64,000 bases of DNA from Embiotoca jacksoni (Eukaryota > Chordata > Actinopteri > Embiotocidae), in NCBI GenBank assembly GCA_022577435.1, contig JAKOON010000006.1, forward strand, positions 15,913,501 to 15,977,500, written 5' to 3'. The position numbers and the translations under genes were made by a program. The notes beneath the pieces were generated by a model. It saw only the letters and a list, made by a program, of their open reading frames with translations, was not told the origin of the DNA and did not search any database. Below are positions 1 through 12,223 of this stretch, piece by piece. Every line of letters starts with the position of its first letter. The first letter of the stretch is position 1.

Positions 1-794
1 CTGACACCAAAAGGGACAAGCAGGCTGACAGCAGCTCATTCTGTGCAGCTTTTATACACTGCCTAATGGCTGACCCAGGAAGTAGGAGGTGCAAAGGTCT
101 GCCTGAACCTACAGTAGCTCAGGAGGGACATGTCCTCACTAGCTACACATGGTACAGTTTTAACCAGCATGTGTGGCTCCAGCGGCAAACTGTGTTCACA
201 GACAATGGTTTTGAGAAGTATTGCTGAATCTATGCAGTGACTTTTTTGAGGCGTGTTGCTGTCATCAAATTCAAATTAAACATGTTTTTCATGAAACAAT
301 AACATTTCTCAGTTTCAAAATTTAAAATGTTGTCTTTGGTCCAAGCTTTTTTGGAAACAGGGCTGTACTTAGATACTAATAAAATACTGTTATTCTTTGA
401 TGTAGAGTTCCTAAGAAAAAACAAATCTATACCTGGAGCTCCTCTCAAGCTCAACCAGCCCAAGCTCTTTCAAAATGGCTGTGAAAGTACTGAAAAGTTG
501 CAGTTTGTGAAACTAAAACCACTTAATATTTCCCCAAATACATTTTATAGAGCATAAGGAAAGTGCTCTTGAAAGGAGAATAAATCTGAGTCACACCGAA
601 GGAATTTAAACTAATGCTGAGTTGGCCATTTTTCTCCCAGAAAGGTGAACATAAATTATGTGACACTTCTTATCTGCACCTGATCTATTGCTGTTGAAGA
701 AAGATGTCTACACCTACCTTTGAAAACTTTCCATCTTTATGGATTTTGTATATAAAAAATGTGTGCCTTATCTAATGTTGTGTGTATCTGTAAT
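1..794. other. non-coding stretch, nothing recognised
   Basis: AT-rich sequence with only short open frames (at most 77 codons), two of which overlap on opposite strands around 327-463 as expected by chance. No transposon termini, splice-framed exon or RNA gene was seen. Confidence 0.5.
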
Positions 795-848
795 AAAAAT
801 GGTTTTGTGAGTCAGAGTTGTGACAGCTTGAATCACAAAACCATTTTT
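795..848. repeat. perfect 16-bp stem hairpin
   Basis: The arm AAAAATGGTTTTGTGA at 795-810 is repeated in exact inverse complement at 833-848, leaving a 22-nt loop. Pairing stops immediately at both ends of the stem. It could be the core of a small palindromic mobile element remnant or a chance palindrome. The stem is too short for a typical animal pre-miRNA. Confidence 0.8.
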
Positions 849-976
849 TGGCCCAACGGCCAAAATATCAAACTCGAGGCTTAAGATTGGCAGTTCAATA
901 ACCAATTGGTGTCCTCATGGTTGGTTGCTGCTTGGTTGAAGGAACTGATTTACCAACCAACAAGCAAAAACACTCA

Positions 977-2026
977 GGACCTGATTTACTAAGGTCTCAA
1001 ATAACGTGTACCAAATTGTATGTTCCTTCCAAAATTTTGCACATCTTTTGTGCACCCGTTTTGCAGGTGATTTACTAAGAGTAATTGAGTCATTGAAATC
1101 AGGTGCAAATCGCTGTATTTAAATGATGGGTTTGTGTGTGTTAAAATGATTCCAGCAGTGGAAAACAGAGCGACCGCAAAAGGAAAAGGAAATCTGATCC
1201 CATTGAAATTAAGAAACATACAAATACAAGAGGAGGGACGGTGGATGAGATCCTCTAACAAACTGATCAGCAGGTCCAGATCTTTCTGTGATGAGCAGGT
1301 GAATTAGTTTCATTCAGTGCCTCTCGAGTGCTCGTGAACCTCATGAAGCTACCTGTGAATTCTGCGGGACACATTAAGGACCTGTGACAGCACACCTGAA
1401 TAACGGGACTGGTGGGACATCCAAGCAGCGATACGCTGACATGACTCAGAGGCAGGAAAACGCTGAGTCGTAAATAGTTTTAACATTGCTGGTATTTCGT
1501 GGCTCCTCCTTGTTGTTGGCTGTCAATCATCATTCAGTTCATTCAATAACTCAGAAATGTCATCGCTGGACAGACGATATGTTTGAATAATCTTTTCCTT
1601 CTGTCATCTCAGAAATGTTTCCACAGGTGTAAAACCTTGTTCTCTACATATTCTTTAGTTTCTCTGCGTCTCCTTCTCACCACAATAAGAGCAGTCGTCT
1701 CTCCAGATTTGCGCATCTGATTAATACGTTCCTTTCAGTCGTACTAAAATAAACATGCAATCAATTCTCCTATTTCTACTTTGAGGTTTAGTAAATATCG
1801 TTACGGGTGCTAAATTGTTCTATTTGCACGTTCCCTCCCAATATTTTGCACTTTCAGGTAGAAACACCCAATGTTACATATGCATGCGGGCAAACACGTA
1901 AAATGGACAACGTGTGTGAAATTGCACATTTGAAAGACACAACCCTCACTGCACGTCGTTGGTAAATCTGGTGGTGTGGAGTTTGCATGTGATTTTACGC
2001 ATGCAAACCTTTAGTAAATCAGGACC
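977..2026. mobile_element. non-autonomous Harbinger-like DNA transposon (about 1.05 kb)
   Basis: The left end reads GGACCTGATTTACTAAGG (977-994). The right end, read on the other strand from 2026, begins GGTCCTGATTTACTAAAGG, so the termini are inverted and nearly identical. The flanks are TCA and TAA, which could be a decayed 3-bp target duplication of the TWA type used by PIF/Harbinger elements. Further copies of GATTTACTAA-like motifs lie inside both ends (near 1070, 1790 and 1960), giving subterminal repetition. No transposase frame survives; a 90-codon minus frame (989-1261) has no recognisable domain. The Harbinger assignment rests on terminus style and flank only; the element boundaries are firmer than the superfamily. 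Confidence 0.65.
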
Positions 2027-4840
2027 TAAGTGCACAAGTGGACACTAGTGAGGGCCACTACATGACCATATTCCATTGGTCTGGAGTACAGATACTATCC
2101 TCACAAAATAATTCAGAAACCCATATTAATGCCAACAATGTTTGAGTTTTCTGTTCAGAATTTTCTGACAAATTACTGATTACAGACTTACTGAAATATA
2201 AGTCTTCTTTCTAAAGATCTGAAGCTTCTGTTCTCTGTATGATGAACAGCTGACCTTTTCCCAAAGGCCTTGCCAAAGTACATGAATAACTGAATCATGG
2301 CTTCCCTTTTTAAAAGTACTGAAACTCACTGATGCAAACATTAAAAATTTGCAAATGCTAAAAGTCTAACCCTTTAATCTAAATCCTTCAAAAATTGCAT
2401 TTCTCTTTTTTCCACAGATAATGAACCCATTTCTTATCCAACGGAAATAGAAAATTCATGAGCAGAATTACTTTTACTTGAGACATATATCAAATAAATT
2501 TCTTGTAAGTACAGTTGCTTCAAATGAGAGTGATTTGAATTAAGACCAATATGACAAAACTTCACTCTGAATTCTAATAGACTTGCAAACTGGGATGCAA
2601 TTATAACTATGCATTAAGCATTTTTAGTTCTTCTCATTCCTATTAAGATTAACATACATATCTTCTATTTTCCTCTTGACACATGAATCACTTTGCCTCA
2701 AAACTTAAATAAACCTCTTCAACTCTATCCTCGTTTTCTGCTCATTTGTTCATATGCTGGACCTTTTGATTTGAAGTAATTGTGCGTACTTGACAGGTTC
2801 TATTGATTACAGCTCAGCATGACTGTAATAATTGCTCAGGTTCAGTATGACTCCTACACAGGTTCCGGCTAATCATTGCAGCTCATGCTGATCTATACTC
2901 AACCCTGCCTTGATATTAAATGTAACTATCAGCAAAATAAAAAAAAAAAAGTCAAAGTTTTCTGAAGTCATTCTGAAAGGACAATTGCTGCAGAGACTCA
3001 TTTCAAAGATCATTTCATCCTTCTTAAATCAAATACAAGAGGAAATACAACTGGATCAGTGATGAACTAGGGATGAACTTTGTTAGAGTACTCAGCCACT
3101 TCAGAAAAAATTCTCCTTCAAATGAGGCTAGCAGATAGCACTGCTTCCTGCTTGATGGTGTCTCCAGGGACTCTAGAAAACCTGCACTAAAATCTGATTA
3201 GATTTAAGTGGGATTTGTTTGGGTCTTGATTCCTTTTCACATTTAGAGGTTTTACATCCTTATTAAACACACCTGCTTCTTGTAAAATCAGCAAGTTTCA
3301 GTGACATAAATATCATTACCAAATGGTGTAATTAGCATACAAACATCTGCTACAGGGATTTGACCTGTGATACCATTTGGTGTTGCAAGCTTTTAGTTCA
3401 GTTTCTGGAAGAATCTTTTAATAGATTCCAAATAGAATCATGAGATTTTCTACAAGAAACAGATATAAAGTACAATGTGGCAATGTTAGGTTTTCTTTGA
3501 AGCTTCAGCAGTGGTTCAAATGACTGCAAGTATTTTAAAAGGGGCCTCCATGAACCCTCAGATAATTATCATGAAGTTATGCAGCTTGTGTTCTAACTTT
3601 ACAATCACACAAGTTATACAGAACAAAAACTAAAATAAAATACATTTGTTTTCATTGATCAATATTTTTTTTCAAATACATTTTTGACAAAATAATGTGT
3701 TGTTATTTCTACCCGTGTGCTTTTATATTTGGTCCTAGTTTACAAGAATAAATCATGGGGAAAATATTTTTATTAAATAGCTGCAGATAAAATTTTCAAT
3801 ATACATGTGTTTACATACATGTCATACATTAGTGCAGTCTTGGTGGACGTAACCAGTTTTTTTCTCCTGTTGCTGTGTTCAAACAGCTCATGTGATGAAG
3901 CTGTGACTGTCATTTCAGGGCATTAATATGCTAACTGAGGGAAGGTTTTGTTGTTAGAACCAGACAGTTCCAAAATGTGGCAGCATAATGTCAAACTCCT
4001 CTCCAACCACCTCTGCCCCGTGGGGAAGCGAAGTACCATGTTGAAGAGGATGACATTTCATGGTCCACTAGCATTATTGAAATATAAAAACAAAAACCCA
4101 TTTGACTTTTTGTGGGTGAAGGAAAAAGAAGCTGTAGAGAGATGGAGCCAAATGCTGTCTAAAGTTCTAAAGTCTATTTCTTTTTTACTCTATCTCAACA
4201 CTCAATAATTTCCAATAAACATTTGATTGTTTGGGAGATCACGTATTTATCACATAACAAACTATACAATCAATAAAACATTTTGTTATCACTGTTAATA
4301 ATTAACGCATCAATATAATAAATGTGCATTACAATCGTTGAGCTAGATTCATGTAATTGCTTTTTTAAAGTTATTATCAATGAGTGGTGTAAGGGATTAC
4401 CATTTCATATTCAGTTATTACACCACGACCACTAATCCTTGTCACTTAAAACATTTGGGGATTGCTGCCTCTAAGCTTAAATTAATGCAGGTTTATAATC
4501 AGTTTCTACTCTGAGTGAAGACTATAGATGCTGGGATGGGGGGTGGAGAGGTTGAGTTAATGGAAGGCACATTTTTCATGGAGGTTAACAAAGGTTGTCT
4601 TCTCAGCTAGACTTTACCTATACAACTCAACTCAAGAGCTAGAAACAGTCCATAACCAGGGCTAAGCTAACTTTCAACACATCCTCATACCAAAATGACA
4701 CAACAGTTCTATTTCTAATGGCTCCCAAAAGGAAATAAAAGTCTCTTGCACTCTATAGGACCCATGATTCAGCATACCTAAACTGCAGAAGACCTCATTT
4801 GCCAATGTGATTGTTGGACAGTACTAGTGACAGGCATACC
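2027..4840. other. 2.8-kb non-coding stretch, nothing recognised
   Basis: AT-rich sequence with a short A-run near 2940. The only frame above 80 codons (3948-4208, plus) shows no recognisable domain, no convincing splice context and no similarity I know. Nothing else could be supported. Confidence 0.45.
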
Positions 4841-4859
4841 AGACCTTTTCCATCATAGT

Positions 4860-5145
4860 AACAGTAATACCATGTGGTTAATGTTGCGAAACGTTTGCTG
4901 TTTGGTCGGGTTTGGGACACCAAAACTACTTGGTTAGGTTTGTATGTCGTAAATTCAATGAGTTAACTTATGTACACAAGTTAAAATAAACCGATGTAGA
5001 CAGGGGACATGAGCAGCAATCTTCTGAGTGTAAGGCCTGTGTTCGTAATCAAACCCAACCTCATCCCTCCTTGGATTTATTCAATCTGACTCCCATCTTT
5101 GCTCCCATCATAATTTCAATAGCCACTAGAGGTCGCAATAAATGT
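4860..5145 (+). repeat. dispersed repeat family X, copy 1
   Basis: Contains the block ACCAAAACTACTTGGTTAGG (near 4920) followed by a segment like 'ctgagtgtaaggcctgtg' near 5030. Related blocks occur inside the MITE at 28250-28582 and at 48990-49310, all starting from a 'catgtggtta' or 'ggtttagg' type context. I recall this as a common interspersed repeat in fish, but I cannot name it. Copy ends are approximate. Confidence 0.5.
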
Positions 5146-6224
5146 AAATATTCATCATATTAAGCCTCATGTACAGATGACCTGTCTGTGTTTTAAGGGA
5201 GGATAGTCTGTACTGAACAACTGATGCCAAGTAAATATCTGTTCTCCTATCAAGCTTATCAAAAGCCAAAATGTTGGACAGGACTTTTCAACGCTGGCAT
5301 CATGGCAGCAACTTTTTTGTTTTTCATCACAATGATCACTATAGAAATATACACATCACATTACAGAGTTAAAACCAAGGACTGTGCACTTGCACAAATT
5401 TGATTAGCCACCACAATTATTCCCTATGCCTAGAATCCTCTGCATAATTGCCTTATTCAAACAGAGAAGGCAGTTGTGTTTTTTTCACACAAGGCTAAAG
5501 CCTTAAAGTGGTCTACTGCTTCTACACTCATTGCTTATAAAATATGAGAGATGTGGCTACCGAGGCTTTGGAATTGTTTAAAGGCAGCTTTGACACAACT
5601 AGGCTGAGTTGGGTAGTGACAATTACTCTAACAAATGAATTATGCTCTTAAGTAATGAGTAACATGATGTGTCTTTTACTTTTACAATTATAACTTATTA
5701 TATTTTATGAGTAGCTTTCTCAACACAAATTATAATGTATGTGGAGTAAAATATTCTCCAACCAGAACATGATTGATGGAATTCAGGCTGAAGAAAAATA
5801 GTCAAATGGAGACAAAAATAGAAACAACAAGTAGGTCAACAAGGATATTTGAGGACAAATTGAACTCAAGTAATGATACTGAAAAGAAGTCAGTTTAAAA
5901 AAAAAAAAAAAAAGTAAGTAAACAGGTAGAAAAACATGGGTAGGAAAGGGAAACTCTGTATTAAAGAACCCCAGCCAGACCACATTCCTTCGAGGAATCA
6001 GACTGCCTCTGTGGTGAAAATGATTTATAACTGTGGCATTGAAGTGGGTGGCACAGCATGGAGGCTGATGTAGAGCATTTAATTGAGACTAGCTGGATCA
6101 AAGTGTCAGCAGGAAGCACAGAAAGGTGTGCAAAAGTACAGTTAAAGAACAGGCTGGGTATACTATTGCTTCACCAAGTCCAAGTGCTCATCAGTAACTT
6201 TTTGTTTTGTGTTTGTACATCTCT

Positions 6225-6225
<1 letters not shown>
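5146..6225. other. non-coding stretch with an A-run
   Basis: No supported feature apart from an A-run of about 18 near 5896-5913. The small open frames here are low-complexity by-products of AT-rich DNA. Confidence 0.4.

Positions 6226-6284
<59 letters not shown>
6226..6284. repeat. (CA)n microsatellite, 59 bp
   Basis: Uninterrupted CA dinucleotides, about 29 units. An 84-codon frame running through it simply encodes alternating Thr-His and is not a gene. Likely length-polymorphic. Confidence 0.98.
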
Positions 6285-6286
<2 letters not shown>

Positions 6287-8384
6287 GGCTGCCAGTGCCC
6301 ACTTTAAATTAAATCACCTGTGATGTATTACTAATTGCTGTTTTTATTAAACAGTAATCTAAGAGACTTTTTGTATGAATCATATTTTGTGGTGAGGGTG
6401 AATTCCAAATTAAACACAGACACTGTTTGTTCTTGTGATTTTACTGAAAGGAGTCGGACTCTGGAAATTAATCATTCCAGCCAACTGAACTAAGCCATTG
6501 GGAGACAGTCTGGGGTTGGCTGCTCCCACTTCTTCTAGGTAATGGAAAAACCCACACTGAGAGTCAAGATAAAGAATGGGGAGCAGCATTTACACACTGT
6601 ATCTCAATTCCTATTGGATTTGGGCTCCAGTGTGCACAAGGCACATTTTGGTCAGTGCATATCTTTTAATTTTCTGAGAATGTATTAATTTAATTTACAA
6701 TACTTTTGAAGAGTGTCAACTATTTTAAAGCGTATTTGATCTTTCAACAAATCCTCATTTGCTGCATACTCTCATTGCTACTTGTCTTCAAAGCCCACTG
6801 ATTGAAACGTCTTAAAGCCAAGTGCAGTTTCTCTTGAATGAGAAAGAGGATGGCTTCAATCTTCAACACGCTGTCAAGAAATGGAGGAAAGGAAAAGGAG
6901 TCCTCTGGGTGAGTTCAATGTATTATTCCAGTCAATATATTGATGATGCATGTTTGAGACTGATTCAAGGGTAAAATCCCCTCAGAGACAAAGGTAAGAA
7001 GAGAGCGAGAGATGGTGATGTTTATATTCATTTGTCCTTTGCGAGACGTGCTTACTTCCTCTCACCCACTCATGAATAAAAAATGCTCACAGAGCTTAAA
7101 CTGACCCCTTTGCTATTACATCAGATGATGGATTTGTTTGAGAACCACTTGACCTTGCCTTAAACATCATCACTGTGCTGTGTTATTGACCCTTGTACAA
7201 GGTTGCAGAGTCACAGTCTGGCCACCAGCAGCAGCAAAAACACTGCACAGAAATGCCTACGTGGAGGCCTCAGTGACTCCCTGTGGGTCACACAGATATT
7301 CAATCATAACTTATCTAATTTGTTTTCTTTCTTCTAAATGTCAGGTTTGTTTACTGTAATTTAAACCAAGATGTTTTCATTATATCTCAATTGTCTCTTT
7401 ACTGATTTCTTTGTTTGTATTTGATGAACTAAAATCTGACAGCTAATTATAATAAGCAAATGCAATTTTCTAAATTTACAGATTTTCCCCTCAGGGCTGC
7501 GGCACGTGTGCATTAAAGCACCAACAGTTGATGTACACCATCTTCATAAGAATCTGCACAACTGAGTTGTATGAAGATCCCATTTCACACAGACACATAT
7601 GAAAACACCTGCCGAGACAGCAGTATGTAAAACATCCAAACCATTACAATGTTGATTTAAATCTCCCATGAAGGGACGCAGACAACATCTCATCTTAACA
7701 ACTGCCCTTGAGGTGTATGTTTGGAGTCGATGTCGACGTATATTATTATATTTTACATTGTGCTCTAATGACGCTCTGTTGGCTGATTCACTCATGTCCA
7801 CATATCTGCCCTGAGGTTGTGCTATATTAGAGTTGCTATGTGGGAGGTGATGATTCTGTACTTTTCCCCAGTCTCACTTTTATCATCAAACAATATTTTT
7901 AATGTTAGTGAACACAGAAAAACAGAACTCTCCTAAACAGTGCAACAACCTGGTTTATGTGATGGCCACCAGTTGTAATTAACAACTCAACACTTCCACT
8001 CAATTCAATCAGGTCTTGCCTGTAATTTAGGCATGGCACACAGGCCGAAGTAGAATACCCATGAGCCTCAAGGCACTACTGCTATTGTTGAAAAGGCCAG
8101 GCTCACTTGGACTATTCCGCCACACACCCTCGGAGTGGTACGTTCCATCCAGTGGTATGCTAGCATCCATTCATTCTGCACATGTGGCTTATTTAACACA
8201 CTGCGTGCTTTCTCATCGCTCCGTTGAGATCTTGTTTGGTTAATTACTGACATGTGTTCCTGAGTATGATTGTTTCAAGTTTCCTGGCTGTGTTTTGTTT
8301 CTTGAGGTGATGTAGACACTTTGTGTTAGTTTATCCCACATAACGTGGAGTTACAATTCACTTATTTTTTTATTAAGTTACATT
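6285..8384. other. 2.1-kb non-coding stretch, nothing recognised
   Basis: Mixed sequence without long frames. Overlapping frames on both strands at 8061-8253 are short and adjoin the 3' side of the BEL/Pao remnant, so they may include element-flanking or element-derived DNA, which I could not confirm. Confidence 0.4.
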
Positions 8385-10290
8385 ATTCTTGCCTTGCGAT
8401 GATCATCACAGCGTCCCCCACTTGCAGGTTTGTGGAGTCAGACCACCACTTCTGTCATGTCTGGAGACCAGGCAGGTAGAATCGAATGAAAGTCCTCCAA
8501 AAGTGGTCTGCCAATAGTTGACTGTGGCGCCACCACTGCCGATTGAGGAGGTCTGACTCGGGGTACACGACCTGGGGAAGTGATGCATCCGGCCGCCCTA
8601 TCAGCAGGATATTGGGGGGGACAGGATCAGGGTCCGCCACATCCAAGGAGACGTAGCCCAGCGGCTTGGAGTTAAGGATGCCCTCAACTTCCACAAGCAC
8701 GGTTTGCAGGACCTCTTCACCGATGGACTGTGAGCCAATGATGACTTGAAGTGCTTGCTTTAGTGACCTAATGTCTCTCTCCCAGCAACCGCCAAAATAG
8801 GGAGCACATGGTGGGTTGAAGTTGAACATAATCTGTTGGGAGACAAGCTCAGATTTTAGGTCAGGCTGAAGTGCAGAAAAGGCATCATGTAGTTCCGGCT
8901 CTCCACCCTTAAAGTTTGTGGCCTGGTCGGAAAGTAGCTCAAAGGGCTTCCCTCAGCGGGCCACAAACCTCCTCAGAGCCATTAAAAAGGAGTCTGTGTC
9001 GATACTTGAGAGGAGATCCAGGTGCACAGCCCTGGTCGTCATACACTTGAAGATGATTCCTATCTCTTTTCCACTGTTCGGCCAATCTTTATGTGGTAGG
9101 GACTAAAACAGTCAACCCCTGTAGAATAAAAGGCAGGCTTGTGGAGGCGTAGCCTGGCGTGGGGAAGATCTGCCTATTTATGCTTTGGGTCGAGGACGAT
9201 TGGGTGTTGGGTCTTATCAACCAGGACAGTAGAAAGACGCAAACGTCCCCCCATTCTGATGAGCCCTGCAACCGTATAAAATTCTGGGGCAAGAGTGAGG
9301 AAGCGACTTGTGCCTGAAAGAAGCTTCTTGGCAGTTAGCTTTTGACAATCATTCGGGAAACATTCCCTCTGCACTCGCTGAAGTAAAGCGTTTTCTGCCT
9401 GTTATACTCCTCGGCAGTGGGCAGAGGGCTGGCCTCCCCCTGCAGGGACTGAGCCGTGGCTGCAACCAGCTGGCTCTAGGTCTTGAACTGCTCAAAATCT
9501 GAAATAGTTGGAATGGTTGGAGCCACTGTGAGTCCGCAGAAAGTAGCTTTCTTCATTTCTTCAGTCCAAAGAGATGGCTGGGACCTGCTGCAGTTGGGGC
9601 CACTGATCTGAGTTTCTCTGCAGGAAAGCGGGGCCTCAAAGCCAGCGTGAGGAGGTGTTTAACTCCTGAAGGTGCTTGCCTCGGGTTATATCATCTGTGG
9701 GGTTATTTGCGGAATCTACATAGCTTCATGACTCTCTGGCAGTCAGGTCCTGGATTTCTGCAACACGTGTTCCGACAAACACTTTAAACATGCAGGAGTC
9801 TGAGTACAGCACAGTGGTTGAATCAGTCCATAGTGTAATCTGGTGGATGGGAAAGGTGAGTTCTTCTTTTATTACCTTAGACAGCTGCTTGTAGGACGGC
9901 GTGTCAGATGAACAGTGCCAAAGTAGGTCTGGTTGGTTCAGATGTATTTGGCTCACCATGCGTTATCCACAACTCGGCACTATCTGATCTGGTCTCAGTT
10001 GGGAGGTGGTAGATGACAGAAGGCTGGTTACTAGCCCACTGTCTTAAACCCCCACTTTTCAGTGTACTCTGCAGGCTATCCACAAGGGCTCTGGCTTCAT
10101 CTTCTGATAAATAAAAGTTCTTTCACTGGAACCTCTGGACTCAGTAGTGATTTGACCAATTTCTTCAGTGGCGGGCTGTGATTTCCGGAACCCCAGTTTA
10201 TTAGAGAGGCCACAGTCAGCCAGTCTCTTCTTTTCAGCTATAGAGAACAAGATGGTCAGAGGTGTGAATCGGAACAGTAGGAAACTCAAA
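8385..10290 (-). pseudogene. BEL/Pao retrotransposon pol remnant (RNase H to integrase C-terminus)
   Basis: Read on the minus strand, fragments appear in the order of the 3' half of a BEL/Pao pol polyprotein. At 9726-9959 is an RNase H segment with the WTDSTTVL motif (about 9807-9830), whose Asp is an expected metal-binding residue, followed by a FVGTRVAEIQ segment. At 9174-9374 is the zone leading to the integrase zinc-binding region (GGRLR, then QHPIVLD). At about 9030-9170 the start of the integrase core is visible across frame changes. At 8455-8829 is the integrase end: PPCAPYFGG then W-E, the Glu (about 8779-8781) matching the last acidic residue of the DDE triad, followed by an ILNSKPLGYVS segment and an integrase C-terminal piece (NLQVGDAVMII near 8400-8440). 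The segments lie in different frames with stops between them, so the gene is dead. No protease, intact reverse transcriptase or LTRs were found in the window. The family call is strong; exact ends are approximate. Confidence 0.9.
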
Positions 10291-12160
10291 ACACGTTGTC
10301 CCTACTGTTGTTAATAAACTGTGGCACCACAGCCGAATACATTTAAAAATGAAGAGTGAAACTGTCTTACGTGACAGACATTTAAGCGCAAAAACTGATG
10401 TTTTTTACATTTAAAACAGAAAAGCGAAATCAAAAGCACTTTTCTGCGTAAAAGAACAACTGTTATCAGAAAATGCAATGGCCCTCTTACAATCAATATT
10501 TACTTCAACTCCCTGATTTTTCCCCGGTTACTCGCTCACAAGGCAATCACAACGCAAATCAGGTCCCAGCCTTCATCAGTGTTGTGTTCAGCCTGGAACA
10601 TGAAGGATCGCAAGTCCTTTAAAAAAAATATGAACATCCAGATCACTGAAAATCTATTTTGAATGTTACAGTGTATCGCCACTTTCTGAGTGGACAAAGG
10701 CAGTCATATAAGCTAAGAAAAACAAGAGACAACTTCTGAAATGTTGACCGAAAGGTTAGTGTGGCACCTGATGCAGATTTGATGGACAGCTCAGCTAAAA
10801 CGTACTGGAAGAGTAGCAGGAATGTGACAAGCTAACATGTCCTCCAATACGAAGCCTACAGACAAAGAGTTGGAGAAAATTCATATCAGGAAGAGTTACT
10901 GAAAGACAGGAAGACAGAGAACATGACAAAGAAAACGTGACGTGTCCTTGCTTCTGGCAGCACCTTAATAATATTGTGTAGGTATTAAGGTCTGTTAATT
11001 TCTAATCTTATATTTGTATGTTTGGGATGAGAGAGCTAATAACATGAAAATGTCTGTGAAAATACTTAAACCATACTTCCTGTTTGATTTTTAAATACTT
11101 GTGTCTTCTCCTCTGATAAACAGGATGCAATGAGTTTCATTCACCTGTGTGCTCTGTGGACCTACATGCGGTATACGTCTCCTGGAAAGAGGTGAAATCC
11201 CCCCACAGTTATTCTTCTGTTTATTTTCCACACGTCTAAGCTAAAAACACAAAACACAGATCTACCACACTCTTCTTAAAATGATCCCCAGGAATGTATT
11301 TAGTGCTCACTCTAATCTAATAAAATGTCATGATGTTGCAACTTGCAGTCATAATTCCAAGAATCAACAGAGTATGACCTGCAAATACCAGACATAAATA
11401 CCTGTGGGTTAGATGAAGTGTATGAGATAACAGAACATAGTTAAACAACAAAAGGTATTCAGAGAGAACTACAACTACATTGTCATTTATCATATTCTGC
11501 TGAGAAACTTTTATTTACATCTGATAATGTGAAATACAAATGAATTAATCTGGTTTGAATTCAAAACTTCAACAAAGTACTAGTGAAGACTGTTGTTAAT
11601 AGGGTTGAGTTATATTCAAACAAATACTTTAGCGAGCACAAATGATCCTATTTGTCTCTGATAAAAGGAAACTAGATTGGAATTTAGGAGGCAAGTTCAT
11701 AGTTACAGCTTGTTTTTATATTTTTGTGGTGATCATTTCTAAGGAAATACCAAAGTGTGGTCTGCTATGTTGCATTGGAGGGACACCACAGAGAGAGAAA
11801 GGGAAAACAATAAGGTATCTTTGTGTGCTAATTAGCAAGTACAACTGTATTTTCAAAAACTGACATAGGTGTAGATTTAAGGTGGGTGACAGGGGGCTAT
11901 GTCCCACCGACTGACTTCCTATATCACATGCAGTCATACTGTTGACAAATGCAAAAAGTAGTTTTTGTTTTTTATTCTCTGATTCCCTGTGTGAATGCAT
12001 TCACTTTGAACAGGACGTGTCAGGTTTTTGTTTGTTCCTGCCGGCATTTGATACCAAACTGATATGTTGTGACACCTGTGGTGTGCTTCTACTTATTATT
12101 AAAACATGCAACCGGAGAGAGAAAGTACATTAGACTTGAAGACCGAAATTGCAGAAAATG
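10291..12160. other. 1.9-kb non-coding stretch, possibly part retroelement flank
   Basis: The first few hundred bases could include upstream parts of the BEL/Pao insertion, but no reverse-transcriptase motif is readable. The rest is AT-rich with short frames on both strands (for example 11642-11863 and 11716-12000) that overlap and have no domain. Confidence 0.35.
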
Positions 12161-12161
12161 A

Positions 12162-12222
12162 CTGCGGTGGTGCAGTTGCTAGCACTGCTGCCTCGCAGCA
12201 AAAAAGTTCTGGGTTTGAATCT
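12162..12222 (+). mobile_element. truncated tRNA-headed SINE (head only)
   Basis: Carries a pol III box A-like TGGTGCAGTTGC, a 'gctgcctcgcagca' middle and a box B-like GGGTTTGAATC in the order and spacing of the full-length copies at 32459 and 42124. The tRNA-unrelated body is absent: the sequence changes abruptly at about 12223 to the neighbouring DNA element. Confidence 0.7.
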
Positions 12223-12223
12223 C

